Source: Psettodes erumei (Eukaryota > Chordata > Actinopteri > Pleuronectiformes > Psettodidae). From it: DNA of 64,000 bases. Positions 10,279 to 25,400 of this stretch are shown piece by piece. The notes beneath the pieces are model-generated. The model searched no databases. It was given only the letters and a program-made list of their open reading frames with translations, and was not told the origin of the DNA. How positions within the stretch are numbered: the first letter of the stretch is position 1; the number at the start of each line of letters is the position of its first letter. The stretch covers positions 4,030,001 to 4,094,000 of the forward strand of contig JAFBJZ010000781.1 in the NCBI GenBank assembly GCA_016785225.1, given 5' to 3'. The translations under genes were made by a program, and so were the position numbers.

Positions 10279-13200
10279 AGGGGGCGTGCTGATGTGTGTG
10301 CTCTGCTGCACAGCCACGGTAGTGTGAGCTGAATGATGCTCGCTGGCTGTCTCTCTCTCTCTCTCTCTCTCTCCCTCTCTCCCTCTCCTCTCTCTCTCCT
10401 TGCGCTGCCTGGCTGTGCCTGTTTCTGCCGAGCACTGATGAACCATTTTAGGCTACAGAGCTGCCATAGTCATCGTCCCAGTCCTGCTGCTGGCTTCTTT
10501 TCTGTGCTGCCAACACTGTAGGAAACACCTGCCACTGCATTGGTCCTTTAACTGCTGCTGCTAAGGTACTGTACCGTCTACTGTCTGCTGTCAAGCTGTG
10601 TGTGTTTTTCTGAGCCAAGGATTGTTGTGCTGGCTCTGCTGCAGGATGCCTGTGCTGGTGCTGCTGCTGCTGAAGGGATAAGGATGATCATAACATGTCT
10701 CAGGGTCTTCAACTCTTAGAAGCTAAGATAATTGAAATCTACTACCCTGCCTATTACACACTCATAGCCCTCGACCCTTCCATGCATTTCTTAAGAGATG
10801 GATCAGTCTGTTCTGCACATGAGCACGGGTTTGACACCACTGTGAGGAGCCAGAGGACACTGCACATCATTTGCATGCAGTGAGGATTCCTTGCCATATT
10901 TTTGAAATTGTTTCAGTGTCTTGTCCAAACTGAAAACAAGCAGCAGGACGCTAAAAGAGGACTTCAGTCAGCAAAGCAGGAGCAGTGTGTTTAATGCCTG
11001 TGGGTGATATATGATTTTGGGGGTTGACGTTGATATCAGTTGTCACTGCCGTGCCTGTCAGGAGGCGCTTTCTGTAGAGTCTACATGAGATGTGTTACTT
11101 TTGAGTGCAGAAAAACATTGCGGTTTCGAAAGTTATGTTAATGAATGGGGGATATGAATGCCAATTGAAAAAGAACAGTCATCTCATATTGATCAGTTTG
11201 CTTGCATGGAATTTACACGACTATCCACCAGTGGTGTATACCAGAAAATTATAAATACCAGGCATTTAAGACAGCGTATGGTTGGTGTGTTTTTTTACAT
11301 TCCGTAAAGGTGTCCTTGAATGTATGTGCATAAATTATGAATTACTGTGTGTTGCAGGGGGCGTTAGTAGATGTGTAAAGGAGATATGCCTTACTGTATG
11401 TTGTGGCATTCGCCTTAGAGCTCAGTTTGCAATGAGACAAGCTCCTATAGGTGGCAGTCCTGAAAGCAGAGGGCAGTGGTGGGAACAGACAGTGTCGACT
11501 CAACTGAGATTCTCACTGTGAGAAAACATGCTGTCTGTGTGTGTATCCGTGTGCATGTGTGCACAGGTATGGGTGTCTCTGCTGCCTCCCAAGGTCACTC
11601 ATTTGAAGAGCTTCCGTAATTAGGGCTGTCAGTCTCGACCCACACCTTAGATATGAGAGAGTACTCTGACGACAAACTCCCATTCATACTGTCGCTCCTC
11701 CTGTCCACCTTGACAAACGGGCACGGCCATTCATCATTTCACTGGTTATCCCTGAACTGCCAAGCTAGTGACTTTTATCTTCACTATGCACAGGAGACGA
11801 GTAGTTATATTCCAAATTTGTTTGCTTTGCAATGAAGTGATTGCGAGATAGAGGGTGGGAGGATGCTGTTGGTGGTGATGGTTGTGGAGCGGTTCATGGA
11901 GGGAGGAAGTTCTGTTGAGCATTTTTTAAATCTGGCCCGAGGTCAAATAATATTTGCATAAAATGGCATTTATTTCCTCCTCTGGTAGAACCAAAAGGGT
12001 GGGGATTACCGCATTGAGATTTCAGACATTTTGTGTCTGTCACAGAAACCTACACTGAATTTAAATTTGGAAAGTGGCTGCTCACTGATTTTATACTATA
12101 TTAAAGCTGTCTGGCTTTTTTTCATATGGTGTATGAAGATGACCAAAGGACACTTAGTTTGGGCTATGATATTTGAGTATTTAAAAAAAATCTGAAACAG
12201 TTCTGTCTAGCTATTTCTTGGACTCTGTACACTGACACTGACATACATGCCTATACGGATACAGCTGCAAGGAGCTTGTAAGTACATTATCCTTATGCTG
12301 GTCTATCATTTTGGATCTGAAGCTATAAAGCAGGTTAAAATAAATGCAAGTGAGTGTTGAGAAAATAGACCTGAACTGTTTTTAGTAGTGAAGCCAGTCT
12401 GTATAGGTCCATATATGAATAACTCTAAGGGCAATGTAGTGCAGTTTGTGTTGTTGCAACCTTGGGTGGTGTATATAGCTAGGATTTGGGCAGCAAAGTT
12501 AGAATTAAATTAAATTTTTTTTTTACAATACCATACCCCTTCTGTATGTGACTAGGTTGCTCAGTTGAAAACCAACAGTAATATACCAGTATCTCCTGCA
12601 TATATGTACATTGCATGTTGGATAAGCTGGACAACATTGTTTGTATGAAGCATTGTCTCCAGGGCTGGTGTGACCAAAAGGAGTGCTGAGGCGATTAACA
12701 TGGCTGCTCAGCGGAGGATGTAGCAGTGTGAGCGGTGCATGGCTCAGCACGGTCCTGAGTGACGGAAGCTGGGCTGTAGTAACAGCTGGAACATTGCTGC
12801 TGCTGGCGCCTGGATGTGGCCTGGATAAGGCACGTGACCCCGCCACAGTGTGAGGCTTTAGTGATATGAACAGCAGGGTCCACGGCCGCTGTTACATAAC
12901 ACCATCTTCACTGGGAAATCTCCGTAAGGATAGCTCCGGGAGTCTCAGTGACAGCGGAGTGAAAGTGCATTATCATTGTCAGCAGCTGCATCACTTGCTC
13001 TGATTGTTGGGCTCGTCCCGTGCGTGACAACGCAAGCATGTGTCCCTCTGAGGTAACGTCATGTGAGGGCGGAGTAATAGGGCGGAGTAATGTGGATGTT
13101 TTTGTGCTAAATAAGCCTGAAGATTACATCTGCTTTACATATGTTCATTGTATTTGCATACATGTTCCTGTCTGCATATGTGCATATACATGCATCTGTT

Positions 13201-16200
13201 TTTGGACCATTTTGCTTTTAGTGATACAAACATGGACATGTTTACATACACATGTTTGTGTTATACCCCCCCCCCACACACACACACACACACGAACACG
13301 CTTCCCCCAGCTCAAATGTAATGTAAGTAGATATGTTGTGCCAGCTGTCATCATATCGGCAGTTTGACTGACTGCTGCAGTCGGGCTCAGAGGTTTGGGG
13401 GCGGACTGGATGCTGACTTCGCTGGAGGTCAGAGGAGAGCAGCCACTAATCACCTCGGGGATCTGACTGCATTCATAATTGATCGTTCCTGGAGTTGATC
13501 AGGGCTGTCCACTCAGTCAGATAGACAACACTGATCTGGTGTAAACAGCATGAGATTAGATGAGCCCCCAGAATTTAGCTATAACGGTTCACTGACAGGA
13601 CAATGCCATGTTGTTAGTCCATTTTTTTCACTTTGGGATCATGGTTTTACAAACATGACACAATACTCATTTGTTATTGTGACATTTTCACCGGTAATAT
13701 TAATGTTCAAACATTATCAATACAAAATGCAATTTAGTGCTGGAGAACAACTCCAAGACAAGACCTTTCTTGCAAACCAACAGGATAGTAATCACCAGCC
13801 AAGATTCAAAGCAGTGGGGAGCATAATTTTTAGCATTTGTGGCTCACTCTGGACTGTCATCACCTCTAATTAAGTTTTTCACCCATGTCAGTAAAATGAT
13901 GAAAAAGTACTGAACCAATTCGCACCAAACTTGGGGGAGGGATGGGGTATGGGCGAGGGAAGAACCAATCATATTTTGGTGTGGATTTGGTTCAAGATGT
14001 GGATCCAGGAATTTTTTTTACTGGTTTCAGTAACACTGTGAATTGGGCCCTTTATGAAGTTTTGGTTAATTTTTCAGGATCTTAATAATACAAAACATAA
14101 TTATTGAATTTAGATCTATGCCTTTGTACAGTGTGGGGCAGATATCAAACTACTTGTTTTCCCTTTTTGTTTTTCTATTATAAGAGCTAGACGTGTATGA
14201 TGGTTTGGCCTCGGCAGAGACATGCACTCTGAGTGCCATTCTAGTTAAGTCTGTGTTTGTGGGCAGCTCAGCGAGGTGGAGGGCTGTTTAGATCCGTTCT
14301 GAAAGGTGGACGATCACAGACTGAGGGCGGGGGTTGGGGATGATTATGCGGATCTTGCCAGAATCCACAGGCAGCGATGATTATTTGTCAGGATTTGCTT
14401 TGTAATAAAAAAGCTTATCTCCACAGGTTCAAATCATGGCCTCGATCTCTGTCTCTTCCTTCTACTTGCAGGTTTTGCGTACTGTGTTATATTTTCTTAA
14501 AAGCTACATTTTGTTTAGCATTATGTTGCATTCAACACAAACTTGCTAAATTACATTTTTCCAAATACTTGATACAGACTTATTTGAACCCTGGTTCATT
14601 TGATTTATTTAGATTACAGGTGTCAGATGCATTAGAGTGCAAGTTTCTCTGATTTCTGAGGTAGTTGGTGAACACATGTCCAATGATCATTTCTTTCAAA
14701 CAGACACTATCTACTCTGTGTGTTTTCCACCATGTTGGAGGTTAATTGCACACTCTTTGATAACATACTATTGGCAGGGAGTACTACAGACAATTTGCGA
14801 TGGTCAGTTCGAGGGGCCCTTGTTGTTCCTACACCACTTTTAATGTTGAGGGATGATTAATGGAACGCTAATGTGCTCCAGGGTTAAAGCTTTGTGTTCA
14901 CGTGGGGATGAAATTGATTCTAATGTCCCAGTTAAGTAGAATTTCATAGTGAGAAAGAAACAACTGGGCTGTGCATTGACTGCTGCAGCACAATGATTCC
15001 CTCTTTTTGTATCCCTGCTGGAGAAAACTTTGGCCAAACACATTAAGTTTTTAGGTGGTTTGTTCACTGCTCATCTCATTCTCGTGAACACAGTACCTCA
15101 GGAACACACGGAGGGAATTTCATTACACCCGGCAGAAAATGTCCACTTAGATGAACTGATTACAACTTCATGGTCAAAGGTCAAGGTCACAACTTTTTTG
15201 CCATAACTCGAGACTTCATGTGCTAAGAAAATGCATGACAAAATTTCACACGAATGATGGAAGTGATGATATTATCCGACAGGTCCTAAAGATCACTTTA
15301 AATTTGACATTGGAATGTTCTGCAAATGCACTAAATGTATTCAAATTCTTCACTGCATAGATTACATGAGTCTAGACAGACATGGAGGAAAACTGCAACT
15401 TGGCTGGTTAGTGGAGGCATACGACTGCAAGGCAGTAATTCTTTTTTCACAGTGATTCATCTTTGTTAACTGTCTGATAGGATACACTACATTGTTCTGT
15501 TATAGGTCTCTGTGGGGTTGGTAAGCCTGCAGTCCAATCCACTGCCTCCATGCTGGCCCATCAATGAACAGGGACACAGGGTAATTGCATGAAGAAGCTG
15601 TAATAAGGTGGATTGAATTAGCTTTGCCCCGACTAAAATGAATTAAAGAGGCCGTCATGACATACAGACTCTGAAACTGACTCATTATACCTGCTCAGCC
15701 AAATATATCATAATATGCTGTATTACTGCAGAGATGCTGACAATCTAGGACTACAGCCCAACATGAGTTTATGCAATTGGCTGTATGGTGGAATAAAAAC
15801 AGACTCTAATTTTGCCTTAATTAGAAATGCCTGCATGAACATTTGTTCTAGTGTGGATGGCAACAGAAACCTTATCCTCAGCCCTGACAATTATCACAAA
15901 TAATGAGCTAAAATTGTTCTGATATGTCGATCACGCAGATGCTGCTAGTGACTTTGTGAATTTATATTACGTCTAAACAACTCAGGCACAAGTAACAAGT
16001 AAGTTATGTGTATGTAGTTGCCTAAACTTTGAGGACGATTTGATTATCAGAGTCACTTTTGCTCAGATTTGAATTTTTCCGCCAAGAACAAGGATTACTG
16101 TGCAAGGAGGTCACATTGATGACAGCAGATGTTAGAGAGAAGATTTTCTAAGCACCTATGAAGGTTGAGGTGGATGGGACTACATGGCTTTAGGAGTAGT

Positions 16201-19200
16201 GCCTTGGAGCAGGGGCACGGGGCAGGACGGAGACCGCCTTTGTCCAGATGTCTGTTTGCGTTAGGGAGGTTATGGCACTGCCTCCTGCCATGAGAAACAA
16301 ACACTAATTGCCCATTGGCCCCGGGTTGGAGATGTGCAGCTGGGGACATGCAGCTTAAAATAGCACTGCTTGTTCCCATGAGTGGCAGGCGTACAGCACC
16401 ATAGCATTAGTATTCAGCACTAAAGCATGGCATGGACGAAAAAGGTCATCTTCTGGCCACGGCCACAAATGTCAGGGTGGGGTACAAAGCATCACCAACA
16501 CAGGGCGGGTGAACTGCAAGCTGCACCTAAGGCCTTGCCCCCACATGGCCCAACCTACTAAACTGACGTCCTCTGTCTGAACACATGCAGGAAAATGTCA
16601 CATGGAAACAGCCAAGTGAGTGTCATGACATCCTATGTATTGTTTGTAGCCCAGCAGCACCCACGCTTGTTCCATGAAGTCTTTACCTCCATGCAGCGAT
16701 GGCCCTCCAAGCTTGAGTCGAGTTACAGCTCTCCCTCTATGACACAAAGGCAGCATCTGGTTCCACCTGACTGGGGCCATGAATAATTTAATAGGGGGCA
16801 TTATTATTTCCAGCCAGCTCCACTAGCTTGGCAATAACAAGCAGTTTAGGTAGTGCTATCAGCGTTGCTGGCTAAGTGGTTGAACATGGAGAGAGGATGT
16901 TATTTTACCTCGTTGGCATCTCATACTTGTGTGGGTTTGTAAGTATCTGGTTGAATGAGTGCCTAAGTGTTATTTTTCATTGATACACTAGGTCAACATG
17001 TTGCTTGGTTGTTTGCAGATTTTGGAATGTGAGTAAACAGAGCTGAGTGAAACATCTGGGTGACTGGGATAATACAATTAAGTTACCATTACACCAATTA
17101 GTCGATGTCTTGTGTCTTGCACAGATTATCAAGCACAACCAATCAGCGCTTTGCGTGATATATAGCTACGCCATTATGAAATCACTGTTTTTGTATTTTT
17201 ATCATGTGCAAATCAAAAAAGCAACCCCAAACTAAATCTCATAGGAGTGTCTTTATTTTTCACGTAATTAAAAGTAGTGGAATGTTGTGCTCAATGTGTG
17301 CTCAAAGCAGCAGGTGGGCAGGAAGTGCAGAAAGACACTTTATTCTTTCCATTGTAAGATTCAGTCTGTGGAGATCAATGAAGGAAGAGCACACTCTGTT
17401 TGCACTTCACAAGTGTTGCTGTTTTTTCCCACTCAGACCACCTGCTGGCTCTAAACAGAAAATACTCACCTCCAGTGAGTTTTATTTGGAATCAGTTCAC
17501 TAAAAAATACACAAACTGTCAATTTTACTGTGATAAGTCACTAATGTGGGAAGGTATTATTGTAATTATATATTGATTTGAATAAAATGTTTTAAATAAC
17601 TGCAGTTTTTGTGTTCTCACCAACAACAGCTAAGGAATGACATTCTTCCCTACCGCCTCCCGACTGGCCAGCGTTTGGATGACTTTCTTCTTCTAGAGGA
17701 CAACCGCAGTGCTCTGAGACTTAACCCAGAGACCCTGAGCCACCAAAGGCTACAGCAGAAGTTACTGGTGAGTTCTCTGTGTGAAAGGGAGATAAAGGCT
17801 TGTTGATGCTGGACTTGGCATGGACCATTAAGGACAGCTGAAGACTGCTGTGGAGGCTTTTGCTTTCAGCAGTTGTTTGGCTTTCATGTCCTTCTCCCTG
17901 CTTTGGAATGTGAACTTGTGAACCATGAATTATTTTTCCTCCAGTTGTTGGTTTAATTTTGAAATGAGCTGTGCTTGCTCTTGCTTGTGTTCATTTAGAA
18001 TCATCATTGGGATTAATTGGGGTCAAAGTGGCAGTTTTTTTTAGTTTTTCAAGGCCACTGGTCATGGAAGGGAAAACTCATCCCTCTTAAGTTATGCCAG
18101 TGTATTCATATCCACATCATCTGTGTCCACAGAGGAGACCAAGCCCACTAAAAAGGAAAACATTACCTCACCTTAAATAATAGCAACAACTCTTCTCAAA
18201 ACCGTAAAATAACGACATACAAGAGCGAACACAACACCACCTGGGCAAAGTAAAGAGATACGTAAGGAGTGATGACAACACAGAAACAACAGAGATGATG
18301 AATTTTAACAGAGAAGAACACATAACTGCAGAAGACACCATACCCATCAGTCGTCTACTGGTCTCCTTTCTGCAAATATAGTCAAGGCGGATTGGCGGAA
18401 GGCAAATAACACCAAAAACGTCACCTGATAAATGTCTATAAAACAAAAAAAAAAAAGCCGTGGAAACCACAAAACTAAAACTACTTGGTATGATGGTAAT
18501 CAGTTGTAGATATCACGTAATAATGTAAACATGATGCACCAAATTCTCAACATAAGTATGAAATGTTGGCGTGAGAGGTAGACGGACGGAGCTATTTTCA
18601 ACAGAAAATGTGATATATATATATATATTTTTTTTAAAAAAGGTAAATAAAACTTAACTCATTGAGTTACAACTCACAAATGCAAAACATTATAACCAGA
18701 CATTTAACTGGTTTAACTGTTATATCAGCATACATCAAAACATGAAACAAGGTTCCAACTTCACTAACTTCACTAGCAGTAACGATAATTTCATCAAATG
18801 CAAATTTATTTGGATAAAATGCACCACTAATCTACATTTAATTAGGGTCCTGAAGGTGATTCTGCATTCATATTAACAGTAATTTTGACACTCTATTTTA
18901 CACAGGATCCCTCAATGAAAATGAAGTTTAATCCCTGTATCGTTTTAGCTATTATTAGTTTAACATGGGGCATATAGTTCAATAAATCTGAGTGTAATCA
19001 AATTATCACAACCAATTTGAGGAGGGGGTGGGAAAGTGGCCCCAATCTGATTTTGTGCCCCCAAGTGGTTTAATCTGGCCCTGTTGCTTCAGTTTATTAT
19101 TTTTCAAAAATATATTAATGCAATGTGAGATACAGATCTCAAACAACACCGGTTTCCTGCTTTCTGTCAACATTGTGTATCTTGGTGCTATTGTACATGT

Positions 19201-19424
19201 TCAGTATAATTCCACTGGAATGGCCATGTTGTTGAAAATATTGTGGAGGGTAAACAGTGGGTTTCCAGAGGGAAGCTGGCTTCGTCTTCAGGCTTCCTCC
19301 CGGCTGTGATCTCACAGTGGAGTCTGCTTGTAATTCCCCTGGCTTCCCCTGACGTCTGTGGTTCAATATGAATGAGCTGCATCGATTAGACCTCAGTTTG
19401 TTGCTTGCACAAATTGGGTGAGTT

Positions 19425-19466
<42 letters not shown>

Positions 19467-22400
19467 GGGGGGGCACTTACCAGACTGTTGTTTTCTCAGA
19501 GGGTGATGTTATGGGTGACATGTTTTGGCTGAACCATAAACTGAAGCTTTGTTATTAGCAGCTTCTATGTAAGAACAGTGGATGTGAGTGATATTTCTGA
19601 CTTGTATGAGGACGTATTAACAAAGATGTCTGTATCAAATTTCTCTCTCCATGTTTTCTGGTTTTCATTTGGAAGCACAAACACATAGATGCCTTTCACA
19701 ACAAATGTCTTGTCTCACACACTGAGCGTTCGGCCTTGTGTTAAAGTCTATCAGCTGTAGTCTGCAGGGGTGCAAGGTTAGCTCTCCTGACTGTAATTTT
19801 TTGCATAATGATGATGGTTTGACTCTATTTTTAAACTCTCTGCCTGCTTGTGACAGGTCTACTTGATAATTACCTTGTCAACATGTCTTAAGTGCTTGCC
19901 TGGCATTTTAGTTATGTGCAGCAGTGTTTCCAAAAGAAACTAAATGTGAACAATAACATATTTCTAAAAATGGGGATTGTAAATGAGAATCTGTCAGATT
20001 CCTTAAAGATCTTGCAACAATTCTGTGTAAAGAATTCTGTGTAATTCTGTGCAAACATTTAATTGTACATTTGCCTGCTTATGTTTTTGACAGTTAATGA
20101 ACAGAATGTGAAATATGGAGTTTCTACATTTACCATGGTATGAATTCTTTCAGTCTCACTGTATCTTCTTATAATTATAGCATCTTTAATCAGAGGTCTG
20201 GTCACACAAAGACTCCTCCCTCTTACCTGTGGTGGTTGCTGGGAAACAAGCATTTTTGCAGTCAACGTGCATCCTATCATGTCATTAGGCTGGTGTTTTG
20301 CACCGCTCAGTCAACAGAGAAATGGACTGGGAGGAACCGGGGTATTGGTGAGGGGGTGGGTAGGTTGGAGGTGATGTTGTTAGTTCCCTCAAGTGGAAAA
20401 ACAGCTGATTATGGATCCTGAAAGATTGACGTAGCGTCAGTAATTACCAATAATGCGCGGTGCGACGTAAGACGGGGAGTGAAGTGGTAATGAAAAACTG
20501 ACAGAGCATGAGGCACGTCTTCAGCAAGCTCCATTAGCCCGGAGCTCTGTTATGATGGAGATGCAATCAACAAACTGCACCCCGGTAAAGGTATCTTCCT
20601 TGTGTACACAGCTGTCTGTGGCTGTTACATCTATCTGTCTTATGCAGCCTGTGTGTTTTTCTTCAAGCAATCTTAATAAAAGAGACTCTTTTTTTTAACC
20701 TTGCCCCAGAGATTTTTTTTCTTTTACCTTCATTGGTTGTCCTATTTTAGGCATGCATATTTGTGCTGAGGAGGGAATTTTACAGATAATGCACACACTT
20801 ATTCTGCAGAAGCTGACATTTATGTAATGTTTTCCTCTTTTCAGGACTTTTTAGTTCATGACTACAGGAGTTTTCTAGATCAAGGAAAGTGGCAGAAGAA
20901 ACAGAAAAGTTTCCTTTCACTTTCCTGCCTATTGAACTTACACGGGCAGCCATTGTAATGTATGTCAAAGTCTTGCTTAGGTTTCAGCCACATTTAGATA
21001 CAACATACAGTACTTTTATATTTTGAGGACTGACCTGCTCATAGTGTGCTGGTTTAATTTGTTGTCATGTCAGTGCAACTAAACCAAGTAAAGAGAAATT
21101 TTCCCTCTGCAAAACCCCTGACTGTAATGAATTCAGCGATAGTTATTGTTATTGCTAGTGAAATTAACTTATCATTTGTAAGAGGATTAATGTGTTATTT
21201 CTCCTTTTAGAAGTTACATGCACTTACTTTAAATTGTCTTGAAAATGTGATGGCAGTGAGGTGAGAATTTTTTCCACCAGATAAGTCTGTCCCCATCCAT
21301 GTTTTCCCTCCTGCTCTGCTGCAGGGGGAAAACTTTTGAGGTGAACTGGCAGGCCCTCCAGGCTGTCAAAAAAATAAAACAGGGGCATCCGTCAAAGACT
21401 GATTGAAGTGAGCGTTTGAGCATTTTTCAGCACTTGGAATTTGATGGATGTGAATTGCATGCACAGATGTGCTGTTTAAAGTAGAAGAAGATTTACTGAT
21501 TAAGTGCCCAATGCAGTGATGTGATGTTTTAGCAAAGAGTTAGGCAATGCAGTTCTCTGAGCTTCTTTGCAAAAAAACCCATTTCTGTCTTCATATCAGT
21601 GAGATTTCTACCTATGCTCTGAGTGGCCCACCTGCATATTCCTAAACTGAGGATGTGACTAATTACTTATCTGTCTGTGAGAGTGTATTGATGTTATAGC
21701 TGAGATAGCAACAGGCAAGACTTATTAGGGACGAGGAACAGTTTCTCCTTGGATAACTGCTGCCCTCATAGCTGTTCATGACTCGGAGCAGGCCTCCAGT
21801 CAGACCTTTGGGTTTTCTTAGGGTTGCGTTCAGTTTGATGGCAAAGTGAGTCACCAGGCCAAGGCACATTAGAGTGCTGCTCATAAATATACATCGCGCA
21901 GATTGCAAAATTCACAGTCACATCATCCCACTCCTCAAAACAAACAGAACTAAAAATATTGTTAATGTCTCATGTACTTTCTCCGACACCACCATCAATA
22001 CCAGATGCCACTTATTCAAATTTATTCATATTCCGAAAACATGAACACCACACAGAAAGGGCTGAATTGATCTCCTTGCTAAACACTAAGCTACCGTGTT
22101 GCACAAGAGTTAATGACACTTTGAATACTTCACCATGAATTGTTGATACTGCTCAAACACTGTGTATGTTTTTCTTGTGCCACACAATAATGAAAATGTC
22201 CCCGTGATCAGTAATTATTTTCTGTTAGTATTATCTAATATGTATTACAAATACACTGGCTGGATTTTCAGTATAGTGGAACAGGATGTTACAGGAGACA
22301 AACAGGTGTAGGTTTGCGGTTTTGCATTCACTTTCTCTTAACTGAGCATTGTGTTTTGTGCGCGTGTGCTTGTGCATGTTTTGACGTGGGAGGCCCCTGT

Positions 22401-25400
22401 GCTGGGGGCCAACCTCATGTTTACATCACTTGTAATGTAATTAGAGCCGCGTGGCGCCCACACTACAGGCCTCCACTGATCCTCTAATTCAATTACCCCC
22501 CTTATTAACGCTCAGATGCTGCTGGCTGACCCAGGACCGCACACTGCTTTTGCTACACACCATTCACTCAGCAGCCCTTTCTGCTGCTCCAACGGACTGA
22601 CAAGTTATTAGTCATTGTCTTCCTGATGCACAGGGTCATCCAGGTTTCTCCTTGATACATTTGTGTTTGCTTATGACTGTAGTAGCACCCCCAAGTCTCT
22701 CTATTGTGACTGCAAATATGGCTAAAGAGGAAATAGCTTCCATGCCCACCATTGTGCAGAAGTTGTGGGAATCTACAGGAAGATTGGAGCATATTTTTCT
22801 GTTATTTGTTATTTGTTTCTGTCACATATAGTCCCAGTAGATTTGCAGGGATTATTTATTGTATAATAGTTCATTTTGGGATTGTTTGTCTATAACATGT
22901 CAAACCAGAGGAACTACCATATACAGGTTTGCACAAATGTACGGGCTATTAGCTGAAAAGATACAGGCTGTAGATAGTTTTAAGTTCAATACTGAGACAT
23001 TCACTAAGTGAATTTTTTTACAGGAAAAAGCTTGACCAACATTACAGGTGTCATTTGTACCTCACTATAATTTAGTGAAAACTTCAAGTGTGGTTATTCT
23101 GTATATTTTGCAGCCAAATTTAAAGGATACATGTATACACATGTACAATATAGGTATAAACATCCAGTATATGCAGGTACCACTTCAAATTGCAATGATA
23201 TTAGAAAAAAAGTAAAAACTTCTTCAAACAGTAATTGTTTAGTATCTTCAACTTTAGAATTCACATTAAACTGACCCTGAATTGTGATGAATACATTTCA
23301 TTTTGATAATCAAATAATTGTTTCAAAACTAATCAGGGAGAAAAAATTATCATTCATAAGCAGTAACATGGTTTTGACCGTCTTATTTTCTGATTGAGAT
23401 ACAAGCCTTGAATGTAAAGTGTAAGACAGTGCCTCTCTGCTGTAACAGCTCTGCAAGGAGTTGGTGGGATGCATGGCTTGATTTAACATACAGGGTGTCT
23501 GTTGCCAGCAGACACACCAACAAGGGCAAACACACACACGCGCACACACAGAAACATACATAGCCATCACTGTATGTAGTCGATGGCAGGGCCTTTACCT
23601 CACATAAGGGTACACTTATGATGCTGAGATAATGTTTATCACGGATATATCAAAGAGAGTGGAGACAGGGAGAGAGTACTTTCCAGTCTCCGCCAGGGTC
23701 AGGTGTTTTCCAGGCCTGCTGACACCAGCCATTTTTGTCTACAGTCTGGCCTGTCATGATAGCCATGGACTGTAGGTCCACACCACTCTCCCTGCATTCA
23801 TTCAGCAGTGGTTTCAGTGATATCCTGTGGCAAAATAAAAACATGCAGATTTGAGATAACAACACAGCAGTAAAGTAACTGTAAATACATGCTGTAAAAT
23901 GAAGATATACTGTATGCTGCCCTGATATTATCTCGTTCAGCTGAACTAAAAGCGACTACATTAAAAATAGCGGCCGTAATAGTAATAGTAGTCGTAATAA
24001 TAGTTGTTTCATATTACAGATTATAATGCTGGGGGAAGTGTGTGAAGTTAAGCTGGTTAATGGGTTTATCACAGGTTTGCAGAATCCCCTGTCTTTTGAC
24101 CCGCTTGAGTGCATGCATGATACAATGATGCTAAATCATCTCATTCCCGTATTCAGGATTTCAAAGCTAAATCTCTGCCAACTTTTTTTAATCTCTAGCC
24201 ACTGCATTGAGCTTATTAAAATTTCAATCTGCTACAGGCTCTCTCTCTCGCCTCGCAGGATGAATGTGCCCTTTTAATAATGTAACCGGTTTTAACAAGA
24301 TCGTAAAATGTTCATCTAACTTTCATAAGCCCTGTTAGCGGAGTGACAAATTTGTGTGATGGCAGGAATCATTTTGGCAGTCCCTCAGTTTTAGAAATGA
24401 GAAGTCAGTTTATTCTTTTTATTTATTTATTTATTTATTTCTCTCGCCGCAGCTCTGTGGAGGCTGGAGACTTGTGCCCAAGTTTGCATCCACCTGCAGG
24501 GATGGCTGAGCTTGCTGCTGTGTCACCCCTGTGGCTCTGAAATAGCAGCTAGTCATGACTGGGGGAGATTTAGATTGGCCTTCTGGTAACTGATAGTGTT
24601 CCACCGAACACTCCCCTTCTCCTCCGCCTCATCCATAATGTACATGAGTTACACAGGGCTAAACCCTGAAAACACAACCTTTTCAGACGCAGCTACAGTA
24701 TCTGCCACTTGATGGCTTTTCTAATCCATTTATGGATGATGAGCTCTCTCTGTTTTTACACTCTTTAATACAGTATGTTGTTCAGTGACATTAGTTGAAC
24801 TGGGACAGGGGCAGAGTGGCATGAATGCAAAAGCTGCTGGCTAATTTAGTTGAGAGTGTGTGTGCTTCTCCCTCTCAGGCGTTCTTGGAGTAATGTGACC
24901 TTCATGGGAGATTAAAATATGTAGCAGGCGTGCATTGATTTTTGGACTGGCCACTGGTATTTATGGACTCAACCAAGGCATGAATATTGATACCCGCCCT
25001 CCTGAAGAAAGATACGACTTTGTGTATCTGCGCATGTATGTCCATGCATGTGTCAACTGAGTTAAAGAAAAAGGCATAAAAACATAGAAAAGAATAACTG
25101 TTAGCACATGTGTTTTGGTAACCTAAATCTGCCTGTGACCCAGCAGCAGCAGCTTAATAAGGTCATTCCTATTATGTGGCGGCTAATTACAATGCCTGCC
25201 ATTGAATTCCCCAAGCTGCACGGTCAAGTAAAAGAGCAGTTTAAAGGGGCGGTTCACTTATAAACACACACACACACACATACACAGAGAAAAATAAAAT
25301 ATATGTGTAAAATATCAAACATATATATATATTTTCACTTTAACCCAGAGTGCTCATTATTTTTGTGACATTTCCATGCTAGTGATGTGGCTTCATGGAT

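Larger units (their letters stand above)
6433..17629 (+). other. rimbp2 intron 1 (11.2 kb)
   Basis: Noncoding between two phase-0 exons. Besides the repeats and regulatory candidates listed separately (7592-8171, 10243-10399, 13067-13091, 13871-14248, 15080-15330), I see only AT-rich sequence, short microsatellites (ATGT repeats near 6868-6892) and chance frames. Confidence 0.7.

Noticed and set aside
10039..10446. 135-codon minus frame
   Set aside because: Produced by the GA/CT microsatellites: arginine-glutamate and serine-leucine repeats only.
24440..24500. Acceptor-like ctcgccgcag followed by coding-like sequence
   Set aside because: No donor, no family match, and rimbp2 exons 2 and 3 already join without a gap.
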